A stretch of DNA of 64,000 bases from positions 3,906,001-3,970,000 of the forward strand of contig OW203991.1 of NCBI GenBank assembly GCA_934047225.1, read 5' to 3'. The first letter of the stretch is position 1. The number at the start of each line of letters is the position of its first letter. The DNA is from Ypsolopha sequella. Its lineage: Eukaryota > Arthropoda > Insecta > Lepidoptera > Ypsolophidae. Shown here piece after piece: positions 32,049-43,385 of this stretch. A program made the position numbers and the translations under genes. Under the pieces are notes generated by a model. That model did no database searches. It was not told the origin of the DNA and was given only the letters and a program-made list of their open reading frames with translations.

Positions 32049-32285
32049 AACAAAACGTACGCAACATATTTCTTTTTCGTACTACCAAAGCTTCCATATG
32101 AAAAAAACAATCTCGACGCAACGACATTCTATCCGACGAGACTATTCCCACCACTCCTTTATGGATACATCGCATACGTAGGCGAAGACGGCAAAATAGA
32201 CTCACCACACCAGACACTGTACAAGCCGTTCACACCCACCAAATTACGCCGCACACTCCACGTCGGTACATCACTCAACCAAGAC
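32049..32285 (+). other. Unidentified coding-like segment cut by element T
   Basis: From 32034 a frame stays open to within the TIR at 32294. The stretch from ~32100 is GC-richer and its translation looks protein-like ('LFPPLLYGYIAYVGEDGKI', 'LYKPFTPTKLRRTLHVGTSL'). The sequence stops at the left end of the TIR element, and its last 22 bases reappear beyond that element at 34192-34213. It may be a remnant of a retroelement or of another gene; I do not recognise it. Confidence 0.35.
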
Positions 32286-34190
32286 CATAGATAAATAAAG
32301 GAAGGATAGATTGCTATCTCCTTGTACTGTTCGCAGTACTAAAAAAAACGTTGCTAGATGGCGTTACTTGTCTCGCTGGAAATAAAATTTGTCTGAAATC
32401 GACGAAATATAGCATTTTACTGTTCTGGTTCATCATTTTTATTTATTTTATGAATAAAAACGCAAAATTTTTTTTGAAAGAAAGAAAGAAAGAAGAAAGA
32501 AAAAAAGCTTTATTATCAAGATAAAAAAAAACAAAACACGACAAAAAAACATTGTAAAAAAACTATGCAAAAAAATATATATATAAGAAATAGAATTACC
32601 CTGATAAATGGACAGCTCAGCTTTATGCTACCAAAAAAAAAAAAAAGTTTTTAGATAGCGCTGATTTTCAGCTACATCCATTCCACTAGTAAGTTTACAA
32701 ATAATTATAAAGTACAAAACCAAGAGATTGCTTAAACTAATGAACACAGAAAATAAGGATGAGCGAAGTATTTACGAGTATGTATATGTATGTACAAAAA
32801 TATGGGAAAGCTTAACTACTTAGATTAGTACCTCAAATATAGATTAGCGAATTATTTGGTTTTTGGGACATTTTAAAAGTCCAAATGTTTTCTGCTTTAT
32901 TAAGAGATTTTGCTTCAATTTGAGTTTGAATGTCTCGACTGAAATAAATTTGTCTCTAATAGGCGGAGGTAGATTGTTCCAAATTTTCGCACTTTTATAC
33001 GTGAAACATCCTTGAAAACCAGCTAATCTATGTTTTGGCATGCACAGTAAATTTAAATCATTGGATCTTGTATGTCTACAATGGGCGTCTTTTCTAAATT
33101 TCAGTTTGTTGTAAAGATATGCTGGACATTTATTCCATACAACTTTATGTGTGAGACACGCCATGTGCAGCTCCGTTCTTGCTTGCATATTCAACTTATT
33201 GTACTTGTTTAAAAAGGGAGTGACGTGCGCGCGCTTAGGTATTGTATAACAGAAGCGTGCGCATGCATTTTGAACTCTTTGGATAGCGCCAACAGTTTTT
33301 TGCATTATGCGTGGACTATAAACTGCACTACAGTAGTTAAAAGGTGACAGAACTAAAAGCTCGATCAGGGTTTCCCTTATATCTTTAGTGAGATATCCAC
33401 GAATTCCATAGAGTACTTTTACCTTAAAAAAGGCATATCTAATTTTTTCTTCAATGTGGGACTTAAACCTTAATTCCTCATCGTACACTAAACCTAAATT
33501 TCTCGCCTCCGATACAAATGGGACTTTTTGACCATTAATTTTTATAAGAGGGTCCTGTTGTAGTACACTATGGATTTGGTGCCTAGTACCTAACGCTAAA
33601 CATTTTGATTTAAGGGGATTCAGTACCAAACAGTTTTTTTTGGCCCATATGAATATTCTATCTAGGTCATCAGGTCATGACATCGCATCAGAAAATAGTG
33701 AATTCTTAATCAGGTGTCTTTAAAATTTTTTTCATTAAACTCTGGGGTAAGCTGGTAATCTCACTAAGCGTGCAGATGGTTATTCTGGATTCCGGTAGAT
33801 GGCGCACAGCGATCAATTAAACAAAATATGTGCATTAAAATACGCTTTATTTACCTAACACACACTACTCATACATACCGGTATAGAACTTTACTCTTTG
33901 ACTCAACTGTCATGCACGGTTGAGCGATTTATCCTCAGATTTATCGTATGCCATGTGTCGCGTATTATCGTATTCTAGCAAATTTTTGTTTTTGTGGGTG
34001 CAGTATAGTTGCTACACACACACACACACACATCGAATTTCGTTTCATCAACTATTCGATAGATGGCACTAGGTATGTCACAATTTGTCTAGTATAGTAG
34101 CGACATCAAAAATAATAAGTCGAACTACTAGGTACCGGCGAAAATATAATGTATGGAGTGAGCAATCTATCCTTCCTTTATTTATCTATG
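32286..34190. mobile_element. Element T: 30-bp perfect TIRs, interrupted by a LINE
   Basis: 32286-32315 and 34161-34190 are exact reverse complements over 30 bp (beginning 'CATAGATAAATAAAGG'). Without the inserted LINE the element is ~0.7 kb. The interior includes 'GTTGCTAGATGGCGTTACTT' and an (AC)9 run near 34016-34033. A 22-bp direct repeat flanks it (32264-32285 and 34192-34213). No transposase frame; superfamily unclear. Confidence 0.78.
32468..33672 (-). pseudogene. 5'-truncated non-LTR retrotransposon (Jockey/CR1-like RT end)
   Basis: On the minus strand an intact frame runs from ~33672 to a stop at 32844 (~275 codons) covering the C-terminal part of a reverse transcriptase: 'LNPLKSKCLAL', 'NLGLVYDEELRFKSHIEEKI', 'LVLSPFNYCSAVY', 'IQRVQNACARFC', 'HVTPFLNKYNKL' and 'IWNNLPPPI'. 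These motifs match the thumb and tail of LINE reverse transcriptases of the Jockey/CR1 type. The catalytic palm is missing because of 5' truncation. The 3' end is a GAAA-type microsatellite at 32476-32505. It sits inside element T at the point where the copy at 15187-15510 is continuous. The frame is undamaged, implying a recent insertion. Confidence 0.85.
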
Positions 34191-34424
34191 CCGGTACATC
34201 ACTCAACCAAGACTCAGTGACACACCTTTAAGTGTGCCGGCTTGCAATGAACACATCACTCATCACAGCCCCCTTAGGCTGGAGTCTATCCCCTGCGGTG
34301 CTCCAAGCTCCAACGAGCACCAGTGAATTAAAACTTTGATGCAGGGACTGCCTGTTCCGCCTCTCCAAGGCAAAGTTTTTTAGCCAAAAGGCTAAAAACA
34401 TAAACAACCAAGTTTAAAAAAAAA
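34191..34424. other. Right flank of element T, unidentified
   Basis: Starts with the second copy of the 22-bp repeat and continues GC-rich ('CCCCCTTAGGCTGGAGTCTA', 'GCACCAGTGAATTAAAAC') before an A-run. Probably the other half of whatever element T entered. Confidence 0.35.
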
Positions 34425-34760
34425 ATGAAAAAGACTTTCAATTGAATGTTGTTTTTTTGGCTTAAATTCCCTACTGCTCCTATGTGGTTTGGTCGATTTA
34501 ATTAGATAATTTATGTTTTGAGTAATAGATACACTTGATAGCTATAAAAATAACATTGTATTATTCAGTCGTACAATCACGTCCGTGTGAAAAGTATTAT
34601 TTTCTCCTATTTCGCCCTGTCAAGGACGCAGCGAGCGTCGTAACAGTCACTATGCATTGCGCGCTGATATGAACGTTATTTCAATGTTATTTCCGTCGAT
34701 ATTCGTACCGACAAACATCAAGCTGCTAATTTGGCGACACTAATCGCCTTAAGGGTACAA
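34425..34760. repeat. Dispersed repeat B, copy 2 (inverted)
   Basis: Reverse orientation of 7885-8205; shares 'TCAAGGACGCAGCGAGCGTC' and 'ATGCATTGCGCGCTGATATG'. Confidence 0.68.
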
Positions 34761-34783
34761 AGTGAAATTTCTTCCAAGTATTA

Positions 34784-35028
34784 GGTGACTATATGTTTGC
34801 CTGATATAAACAAATTCATACTGAAGAATCGGTAAGTTGTCAGGGCCAAGATTTAATGACTATTTTTGCATTTGTACCCCTATTCTTATTAAAGACTAAC
34901 CCTGAAGCAATTGGTACAGGAAGCCTACATTTTATTTTGCGTTTTTCACAGAAAGGGTCAATGGACCTTGGGCCAGAGTTACCGAGTCTCCAGTATAAAT
35001 TTGGCTGTATCATGGAAAGTCACCTTAT
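34784..35028. mobile_element. Foldback MITE, family A, diverged
   Basis: 'TAGGTGACTATATG'..'AAATTCATACTGAAGAATCG' at the left pairs with 'CCAGTATAAATTTGGCTGTA'..'AAAGTCACCTTA' at the right. Confidence 0.62.
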
Positions 35029-35636
35029 ATTACTGTCTATACTAGGTGTTAATTTGATAACCTTTTTCCTTCAAAAAGGGTGTTGTACCCACACCGAATT
35101 ATCAGTGACAGTAGTACAAATGACATATGAAAGTTTAAGTAAACGCAAACTTTAAAAATCTATGTAGAATGTTCCATAGAAAAAGGTACATTGTACCTAC
35201 ATGACTAAAATTTATGGAACAGCTGATTTTGAAGTGGATACTTCTATTTCCCATCTTGTATAGGGGAGCCTTTTCAGAACTTATACGTCACTTCACGAAA
35301 GATGTACCGCCGGTCAAGTTATTACTTTATTTGACAATTAGTACTTTTTGATAGGGAATTCTTTTGTGAAAAGAACTTTGGGATAAGCTCATCTACTTGA
35401 TCTGCATATTTGTTGACATTTGATTTCTTATTATATAAAAGAACATAATTTTTTTATTCGTTTATTATTTAATGCTTATTTGACCAAATTAATGAAAATT
35501 TTTAAATTACCTCGTGAGCGGTTGCGCTGCCATCACTGACATATTATTATGATTATGAGAAATATGTATGGCCATAATTGATTTTGATTTGATTTTCAGA
35601 ATTCTTTATTGAGGTAATAACATTTTTTACATTGGT
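35029..35636. other. Intron 3, nothing recognised
   Basis: AT-rich; no borders resolved. Confidence 0.45.
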
Positions 35637-35781
35637 ACCGATTCGGCGCAACACAACTGACAAGACTAACCTTATTTTGAGCGTCTCGTCCTTGTCTTTT
35701 CGATACAGAAAGAAAAGGACAGAACACTAAAATTAAGTTTAGTCCTGTTAATTAAGTCCAGTTGTGTTGCGCCGAATCGGT
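35637..35781. mobile_element. Foldback MITE, 145 bp, 23-bp perfect ends
   Basis: 'ACCGATTCGGCGCAACACAA' and complement close the element exactly; interior partially palindromic. Confidence 0.82.
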
Positions 35782-36312
35782 GTTATTGTTAACTTAATGA
35801 TAACAAAATTAGTTAACAGTACACACAAAAAATAACACTTGAATGTTTTTACCAGATTATAACACCTATGAAAAACTTGACAACTAGCTTGTTAGCTTGA
35901 GCTATTTAAAACTTGATAACTAGTTAGCTTGAGCTATTTAAAACATGGTCATAGTAAAAGATACAGTACTGAATTAGATATTGCTATGTTCGTCTTGGTA
36001 GCACCCGAACATTTGTTGCATGGGAAAACTTAAAGCTAAAAGACAATATAAAGGAATACAAACACAAGTATTAACCCTAATGATAATAATAATATTAATC
36101 GGTATTGCATTTGTACTACATACTACGTAAAGTAAAAAGTAATGCAAGTGCAATAGTAAAACAAATGAGAAACATACTATATACTAACTGTTGGTATAAG
36201 TACCTAGACATTACATAAATACGGTAGGTTAGCGAAATTATAATTTATAGGTAGGTAGGTAACAAGGTAAAACTTGCGATATCGGCGGCAGGCAAGCGCG
36301 TGTGTCAGGCTA
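35782..36312. other. Intron 3, short direct repeat only
   Basis: 'TTAGCTTGAGCTATTTAAAA' occurs twice (~35893 and ~35924). Otherwise nothing. Confidence 0.45.
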
Positions 36313-36609
36313 ATACAAGGTGACTTTTTGATCATCGTCCAAATTCATACTGGAGGCTTGATAAGTGATCAGTATCTTGGATCAGTAACAATTTTTGTAT
36401 GAATAAATATAACCTTAGCTATATAAGCTTTTTATTTGTAGTTTTAAGCAATTATAATAGTTAAAAAAAGACAAACTTTATATTTTTTGAAATATTTCGG
36501 CCTCAACAATTTTTGTGAAATTTGTAAAATGAAATTTCCGCTTCCCATAGAAATTCACTTCCAGTTCCGAGTAAACACTATGGGAAGTCGAAATTTCATT
36601 TTACGAATT
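36313..36609. mobile_element. Foldback MITE, family A, with inserted fragment
   Basis: Left end 'CAAGGTGACTTTTTGATCAT'; right arm 'ATTTCATTTTACGAATT' near 36592, outer right end lost. The internal insert is described separately. Confidence 0.72.
36399..36504 (-). mobile_element. 106-bp LINE-tail-like insert with 12-bp TSD
   Basis: AACAATTTTTGT occurs at 36387-36398 and 36505-36516. The insert shares 'CAAACTTTATATTTTTTGAA' and 'GTAGTTTTAAGC' with 9605-9710 and 10045-10065, a LINE 3'UTR-like sequence. Confidence 0.72.
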
Positions 36610-36819
36610 GGCCATAATTAATTTCTTTCTCTTCGATTGAGTAAAGAAGCTACTTAAGATATCTGTGGCCGCCATTGATTCCTTCCTCTTTGATTGAATA
36701 AAGGGGCGGCTTAAGAAGTATCTACATGAATACTTTACAGTTGTACTCTGATACTAACCGCTGCTTTTTTTCGAGGTTTTAGGTTGGGTTCCATAAAAAA
36801 AGGTTTTCGTATAGACATG

Positions 36820-36934
36820 TACAGTGGAGACCGCATCAAGTAAGACACATTGGACTTTGTACCTATCTTATATTCTTCTCTGTAGAGGCTTATGTCGTAC
36901 TGCAAGTGTATAGCTTGATGTGGTCTCCACTGTA
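36820..36934. mobile_element. 115-bp TA-type MITE family V, copy 1
   Basis: 'TACAGTGGAGACCGCATCAA' at the left and 'GATGTGGTCTCCACTGTA' at the right. The other copy, 45671-45785, has exactly the same length in opposite orientation. Terminal TACAGT ends suggest Tc1/mariner mobilisation at TA. Confidence 0.82.
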
Positions 36935-37224
36935 CCATACCATCCCTAGTTAATATTTTTTCAGCGACAAATAATCCATGTAGTATAATTAGCATAATAC
37001 ATGTAATTGTTATATTAATGATAAAAGTATTATATGGATTATGATAAACTAGTGATGTGTCGTCATACGGCTTCTTCGAAATGGGACTCTGTATTTGAAT
37101 ATTAGGTCTTTACATATGAAATTGCCGTTTTCTATAGAGAATTTGAAGGAAACTCAATTTTCAGTAGTAACATTTTTGCATTTTTTTTAGGAATGACAAA
37201 TCCAAATTATGTTTATAAATATAT

Positions 37225-37485
37225 AATAGTAGTTTATGCTACAAGGGCGAAAAGGAATAAATTACGAATGCTCGTGTTTTAAACGTAACCGAGTAATTTA
37301 TTGCTCTTACGCCCGTGTATCATACTACGTTTTTCAATGCATAGTGTGAGGAAATAAAACAAATATAATCTTGTGAACTTTAATTTATGATTGGCTCAAA
37401 AGGACTGTTAAACAGTGGAAAAAAAAAGTATAAAATTTATGGTACACAGCAAAGGTTGCAGTTTAGCCAACCATTGGATGGCATT
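37225..37485. repeat. Dispersed repeat C, copy 2
   Basis: 'AATAGTAGTTTATGCTACAA' to 'TTAGCCAACCATTGG'; internally deleted relative to 38332-38727. Confidence 0.7.
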
Positions 37486-37913
37486 TAGGACGAACTGTTT
37501 TTGAAGATTAAATTTGTATAACCAAACTGAAAATAAAAACAAAATTTAATTCGTTGACGTAAAATTTTGAAATCAACTTTCAAACAAAAAACAAATAGTT
37601 GATAAATCTATTGAAGTACAGGAATTATGAACCCATGAATCTGTAAGAAAATTTCGGCATTTTCATATGTAAAGACCTATTATAAGTAATTCTAGAATCG
37701 GCTTAAAGCTTCTTATGTTTTGTTGGTGTATGCTCAGTCGTTTCAGGTAATCGTATTAAATATATCTATCTATCTTTCTACCTATATACAATTAGAAGCT
37801 AATTTACCCGCCCAGAGCAACATTTTCATACAAACGAGGTCATTTCAAAGCCTTGGTTCTTCGTCAGGTAACGATTGCCCTAGTATTAACAATATTTCGT
37901 TTTTTTTTTACAG
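37486..37913. other. End of intron 3
   Basis: AT-rich; ends in a pyrimidine tract and TTTACAG before exon 4. No element resolved. Confidence 0.5.
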
Positions 37914-37970
37914 AATGGCCTAAAACCGCCTGACACGAAGTTTTCCGATCGAAGCCTTGATGATATAAAG
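37914..37970 (+). CDS. Coiled-coil protein, exon 4 (residues 337-355)
   Basis: A 57-base micro-exon, phase 0 both sides, with a strong acceptor (poly-T then TTTACAG) and donor AAG/GTAAGG. Translation 'NGLKPPDTKFSDRSLDDIK' is a polar linker between helices. Being a multiple of three, it could be skipped without shifting the frame. Confidence 0.85.
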
Positions 37971-38331
37971 GTAAGGCGCTTTTTATTCATCTTTTAAATT
38001 GAAAATCTTACGGAATCCAAAAAGAAAAATCAATTGAACAACACTTTGTCGCAGCAGTTTGTATGGTAGCGCCATCTATGTGAACAGCAGAATAACGCTG
38101 TAAACAAATGAACGTGGCAGCAGGCAGATGTCTCGGTCAGGTGACGCGAACTAGTTTAAGCTTTTAGGTACAGAGGGCAGTAAAGTCGTTTTTAGGTTTC
38201 CTTTCAGCCTCTAGGACTTTTTCAAAATCATACTTGAAATGAAACCACAAAACCATAAATTATGATACATGTAGTTACTAGGTACTTTGAATGTCGAAGG
38301 AAAACGTTGTATAGTGATAGGTACTAGATCT
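37971..38331. other. Start of intron 4, nothing recognised
   Basis: No repeat or gene resolved. Confidence 0.45.
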
Positions 38332-38727
38332 AATAGTAGTTTATGCTACAAGGGCGCAAAGGAATAAATTACGAGGACGATTTAAAACACGAGCGTAGCG
38401 AGTGTTTTAAACGTAACCGAGTAATTAATTGCTTTTACGCCCGTGTATCATACTACGTTTTTCTATGCATAGTGTGAGGAAATGAAAACAAATATAATCT
38501 TGTGAACTTTAAATTATAATTGGCTCAAAAAGACTGTATCCAGAGCCGTTAAACAGTGTAAAAAAAAGTATAACATCTATGGTACACAGGAAAGTCTGCA
38601 GGTTAGCCAACCATTGTAAACAAATAAAAAAAAATAATAATAATAAAGCCCTAGGGCAAAATAATCGACTTTTTGTTCGGTTTTGATGCATAAAAAGTGG
38701 GCCTTTACGAGCACATGCATTGAAAAA
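38332..38727. repeat. Dispersed repeat C, copy 3 (full)
   Basis: ~395 bp including 'GATTTAAAACACGAGCGTAG' and 'TATCCAGAGCCGTTAAACAG'; ends 'GAGCACATGCATTG'. Near-twin at 53327-53720. Confidence 0.75.
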
Positions 38728-40099
38728 ACATTAAAAGCTGTCTTTTTGTCGGTTTGAAGTAGGATTGCAGCCGTTACCGATAGTAGGATAATATAAAGAG
38801 ATTTCGAAGTATTGGAACTTTTGCCGATATATCGGTATCGGCGATACATGAGACGATATCCAGGCCGAGACATCACTGTACAAAACTTCAATTTAAATTT
38901 GAATATACTGTGTTTTCTGAATAAAATTTTGGTCAATGTAGATTTTAGCTATTGAGGTGACCGCTAACTTGTTAATTACTTGTTTCATTTTTCAATATCT
39001 CAATGTGATGTCGTACTTAATTAAGTATTTAATTCATTTTGATATTACATTTTTTACAAAATACCGTATTAGGGCTTTTTATTTTTGTATTCTGTACTTT
39101 GCATAAATATAATTACTTAATTAAACAATTTTGAAACGCTATATTTCGACCCCCCAGGAACGACTAGTCGGAGGAGGGGGGGGGGGCAGCATCTAGTACA
39201 TAATATACACAATTATTATAAATTTGTGGATATATTAATAATTTGCAATATTCCGCTAAATACTCTTACTATTTTTCAATAAATACAATTATTATATACT
39301 TATATTATGTAAGTAGGTCTATTCCTAAACGATTTGTTTGTATTAGCCCCACTTAATACTACTTGCATTTTTGCCAGCATCTCAAGTTTGACTAAATGAA
39401 AATACACATCGCTTTTATAAACAATCCGAGTTATAAAAGACACCTCTTGTTTATCTAAAGACCGCGCCGAGAAAGAGGTCCTAAGTCAAGGAACTTATTG
39501 CAAGGGAAGAACAACGATAATCCCCTAATCCACGGGACTTCTCGGTGCGTTGTCTACGTTAAAAATCCATCAGAAGGCACCTTTTTCCACGTACCTTCGC
39601 GAGGTATATTAAAGCAGTGTTTGTATTCGACTTGGGTGGTCGAGGGCCTCACGGCCGAGTATTGTTTATTTATTTACATATCGTAGTGCCGTGATGGGGA
39701 TACGAATATCCGAACGGGTATTCGGTCATTGAAAAGTGAGAATGTAAGGTCCTGTCATAACAGTCATTTCAAAACCGTTATTTGGCAGATGAACTAATAC
39801 CCTGGTTTAAGTCTCTAAGTTATGAGGAAACAGAGAATCTTCTTGTATCTCCTTTTAAATGCTAAATGTAAAATTTAGTAAACACTTGTCGTTTAATCAA
39901 ATCAAATTTTTGACACACACACACCCTCACACACCCTCTCACCCTACACATACTCCCTAGTAGTAAATATGCGGATCCCAAGACCTTGGTCGTAGAGCTA
40001 GGGAAACTGGGAAACACACCCTTACACTAACATACACCCTCTTCTTACACACACACACTCTCATTCTCATCCTCACTCTTCACATGCCCTTGATTTATG
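38728..40099. other. Intron 4, G-run and CA-rich tract
   Basis: A G-rich run at ~39171-39187 and a CACACAC/CCCTC low-complexity tract at ~39914-40080. Open frames here are short and featureless. Confidence 0.45.
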
Positions 40100-40545
40100 T
40101 ATTTATTATAAGTCAAGGTGATATACCGTGCTAGCAAAGGTCCCCGTTACTCCAGGCAGAAAGACCCGCAGTGCGAAAGGGACGGAATCGGGGAAAATTG
40201 TCAAAAAGTCGGTTTTAAATTAATGCAAAATTAACTAAAATAGCTACAAAAATTTCCATAACCAGTAATTTAGGTGTAGTTAAAACCCATCTAAATAAAT
40301 ATTTTTCAAGTCTCTATGCTATCCTAATTTGTCAGAATATCAAAAAAAGTGTAAATTTAGACCTGATTTCAATAATTATTTCTTTCGAATGAAATTTCTC
40401 CTATCGCGTTTCTGAAAGACCAAAATCTAGTAAAAGGTCCCAAAATTGTTATACTAATTTATTTTACTTGGAACTTCATTAAAAGAGCAGATAAATAACT
40501 TCAAAAAGTGTCAATTTCCACGGTATAGCCCCTTAAGCTGCATGC
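40100..40545. repeat. Dispersed repeat G, diverged copy
   Basis: 'CAGTGCGAAAGGGACGGAAT' and 'AATAATTATTTCTTTCGAAT'-'CTCCTATCGCGTTTCTGAAA' parallel the copy at 25753-26192; ends 'GGTATAGCCCCTTAAG'. Confidence 0.6.
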
Positions 40546-40870
40546 TCTTTTTGTTTAATTTTTGTATTCTCTTATATATATATTTTTTTTATGTAAAACT
40601 CTGTAGGGGAAGAGCTTATTGGCGCCTATAGCACCGGTAGATACATCCTTGTAGGCGTCGAGGTAATACTATTCTATTATTGTGCAATTTTTAGATAAAT
40701 AAAATCATATTCTATCCTATTCTAACTCAAAAAACTTAATCTGTTAATTAAAGTTGCGTTAACTGAGATACAGACTGATTACTCCAAATACTTGGACAGT
40801 TAGAACAAACCGACCTGACTAATCCTTTCAATTATTCTGAATTTAAAGTTATATATTGATGAGGTATTAA
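40546..40870. other. Intron 4, probable LINE tail
   Basis: 'GCGCCTATAGCACCGGTAGA' then 'AATAAAATCATATTCTATCC' with TATTCTA repeats near 40710 resembles a LINE 3' end. Weak call. Confidence 0.35.
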
Positions 40871-41220
40871 CAGGTGGTAGGGCTGATGCCGGGCTCGACT
40901 CTAGAGGTACCACCATCTTACTTGGAGGCCCCCTCGAAGAAATTCGGGGGAGAGTAAGAGCTCACAGGCAAAAAACCAGGAGGCCCACCATGCCTGGGAC
41001 CGATGGATGGCGGTATATCCATCCCCAATAGCCGGGCCTTATATGAAACAGACTGGTGACGGGCAGCGGCGTCACTGGTGCGTGGGTTCCGGCACCGCGC
41101 TCACCAACCCGCCTGCCCAGCGTGTGTAAGTATGAGCAATTCTTCCAGGATGACCGCCGGGAGTGGCAAAGTCCTGGAAAGGCTTATTTCCAGCATTGGA
41201 TGAACTAGGCTGATGGATGG
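40871..41220 (+). mobile_element. RTE-like 3' fragment (family R), 12-bp TSD
   Basis: ATGAGGTATTAA occurs at 40859-40870 and 41221-41232. The element ends in GATGGATG and the fragment is ~350 bp, in plus orientation. Confidence 0.78.
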
Positions 41221-41227
41221 ATGAGGT

Positions 41228-41393
41228 ATTAAAGCCGATTTTGAATGCTCTAACTTTAGTTTTAGAGCTGTCAAAACTTAAATTTGTACAAAGTAATTTT
41301 GATCCTGTTTTTTATGAACTACTTTGCATTGAACAAAATTTAGTTTTGACAGCTCGTAAACTAAAATTAAATTCAGAATCGGCTTTATTGCAT
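41228..41393. mobile_element. Foldback MITE, ~165 bp
   Basis: 'AAAGCCGATTTTGAATG' and 'ATTCAGAATCGGCTTT' ends; inner 'TTAGAGCTGTCAAAACTTAA' with its complement near 41345. The RTE-like fragment landed just left of it. Confidence 0.78.
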
Positions 41394-41985
41394 ACATACA
41401 TTTTTGGTACATGATTTAAGCGTCGCCATGGAAAGACCGTGCAAAATTTATTGTCCATTTGTGAAAAAATATATCTTCATAATGCTTATTCATAATGATT
41501 TTCATTGGTCATAATGACTTTCATAATAATTATTATTTCATAATTAACTTCATATTGACAGTCATTCGATTTTTAGAAAACTTGATATATTAAATTGACC
41601 AACATTTTGCGCCTAGTTTAGTTTTAATAACGTGTATTTTTACACATTTTTGTAATATTCGAATTCAAATGTTCAAAACATGTCCCTTCCCTACTTTACA
41701 TACATATTTATTTATTTTGCCGCGAAACTGCGCTTCTTCGCGGTGCATTACATAGACTTAAGTACTATTATCGTTAACGCTTATTTACTTGACTTTAAAG
41801 TCTATTTTGACTCACAAGATTTTAAAACTACGTGACAAGAGAGATGAATCTAGGTTTTTTCTTAGACGATATGTGTGACGTGCCCAAGCGTGACTGCCGT
41901 ATGCATATACGTGCCGTATTGTCATTGTCACGCTGGCTGTGGACCATGCAGAGTACATTATTGGAAGAGGTCTTTGCTCTAGCTA
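41394..41985. other. Intron 4, nothing recognised
   Basis: AT-rich; short TCATAATG repeats near 41480-41545. Confidence 0.45.
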
Positions 41986-41993
41986 GCTGCTAG

Positions 41994-42364
41994 TAGGGTT
42001 GCCAGATGGAAAAATGAAAATGGAGGACAAATCAGTGCTACTAAGCAAAAAAGGAGGACTTCAGAAAAAAAGGAGGACATACTTAAATAAAAGGATACAA
42101 TTTTTTGTTTTATTCGTTAGACATTTATCAGAACTACATTTTCAAGCTGATATTTGAATGTCTTGCCAGTGTCACATGCGTGATTAATGCGTGCAGGATA
42201 GGAGAATAAACCGTGCCGTAAGGGCTAACCAAACGGTGTCGGTATGTGGTACAGTAAGTGCAAAACTTGAAAAGGGAGGACAATCGATAGGTGAGGGAGG
42301 ACGGGAGGACAAATTGTGAAAAAGGAGGACATGTCCTCCTTTAGGATACCATCTGGCAACCCTA
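41994..42364. mobile_element. Non-autonomous hAT element, 371 bp
   Basis: 'TAGGGTTGCCAGATGG' and 'CCATCTGGCAACCCTA' ends; flanks GCTGCTAG (41986-41993) and GCTGGTAG (42365-42372) match at 7 of 8. It carries several GGAGGAC motifs just inside both ends, which may serve as subterminal transposase-binding repeats. Confidence 0.87.
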
Positions 42365-42464
42365 GCTGGTAGTCGTATTTTTCTTAAAAAAAACTGATAT
42401 GCTATGTCCAACTATTATTGAACCGGCTAGTGGAGTACACAGAAGTGTAACAGTTCCTATCCAA

Positions 42465-42935
42465 TCAGAAGATGGCATACTCTAGCAACTTTTTTTATTA
42501 CCCGTCCAGCACAATAAGTCTAATGGCACATACTTTATTTGCTTTTCATAGAGGCGATTATATGTTGGCTCGTTGGCCTCTTTTTCTTAGACGCGTAATA
42601 CTAGTGATCACGCAGCGAAACAAGAAATTGATGTGTTTTTAGCTAATACTGAAATATTTTGTCGGGAAAAAATATTGAATTTAGGTGATATACCTTCATA
42701 TTTTTATTACCTATTTTATGAAAAAAAAATCAAGTTGATCTCTTAACCGCGTTCTTGAAGCGAACGTTTGAAAACCAAAAAAAAGAGGGTGCTAAATATT
42801 TTTTTTTGACAAAGAATAAATCTAAGAACATTGTTTATACGTAAGATCCCTAGAGAAAAGATTAATAAACCAAATATATTTTTTTCAATACAAGGAGAGT
42901 CCGAATTTCTTCAAACGAATCCTAGATAGACTGGA
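42465..42935. repeat. Dispersed repeat E, copy 2 (inverted)
   Basis: Reverse orientation of 12090-12560 over ~470 bp. Confidence 0.7.
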
Positions 42936-43094
42936 GTTGGTCATGCTCTAGGCTCAGGTACAGTCTTCAAATAACATAATACATGTTCTATGCTGGATGT
43001 TAGTTCATGCTAAAGGATGAATGAAAGTAGAGTGACGAAAGAAATTCATGGCGCGCAATCCGAAGGTAGAGCTCGACCAGAGGACCTATTACTC

Positions 43095-43345
43095 TTATAG
43101 AAACTATGACAGAAATAAATTTCTATGTTTGAACACTTGGCGATTTATCCATCGCAAGGAGATATAAATTAACATTATATTAACATTATATCATCCCGGG
43201 TTCGAATCCCGGTTCAGAGCTCCTCACATCCAGATTTACTTTTCTTTCTGCGTTTCTATACTGCAATGATATAATGTTAATTTATATCTTCTTGCGATGG
43301 ATAAATCGCCAAGTGTTCAAACATAGAAATTTATTTATGTCATAG
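43095..43345. mobile_element. Head-to-head SINE tails (family S) as an inverted repeat
   Basis: 43095-43180 and 43266-43345 are inverted copies of the SINE tail ('GTTTGAACACTTGGCGATTT' and complement) with one B-box ('GGTTCGAATCCCGG') between. This parallels 5726-6235. Confidence 0.72.
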
Positions 43346-43385
43346 TAACAACTTGTCATTTTTCCTTACTAATTTTAAACAGATT

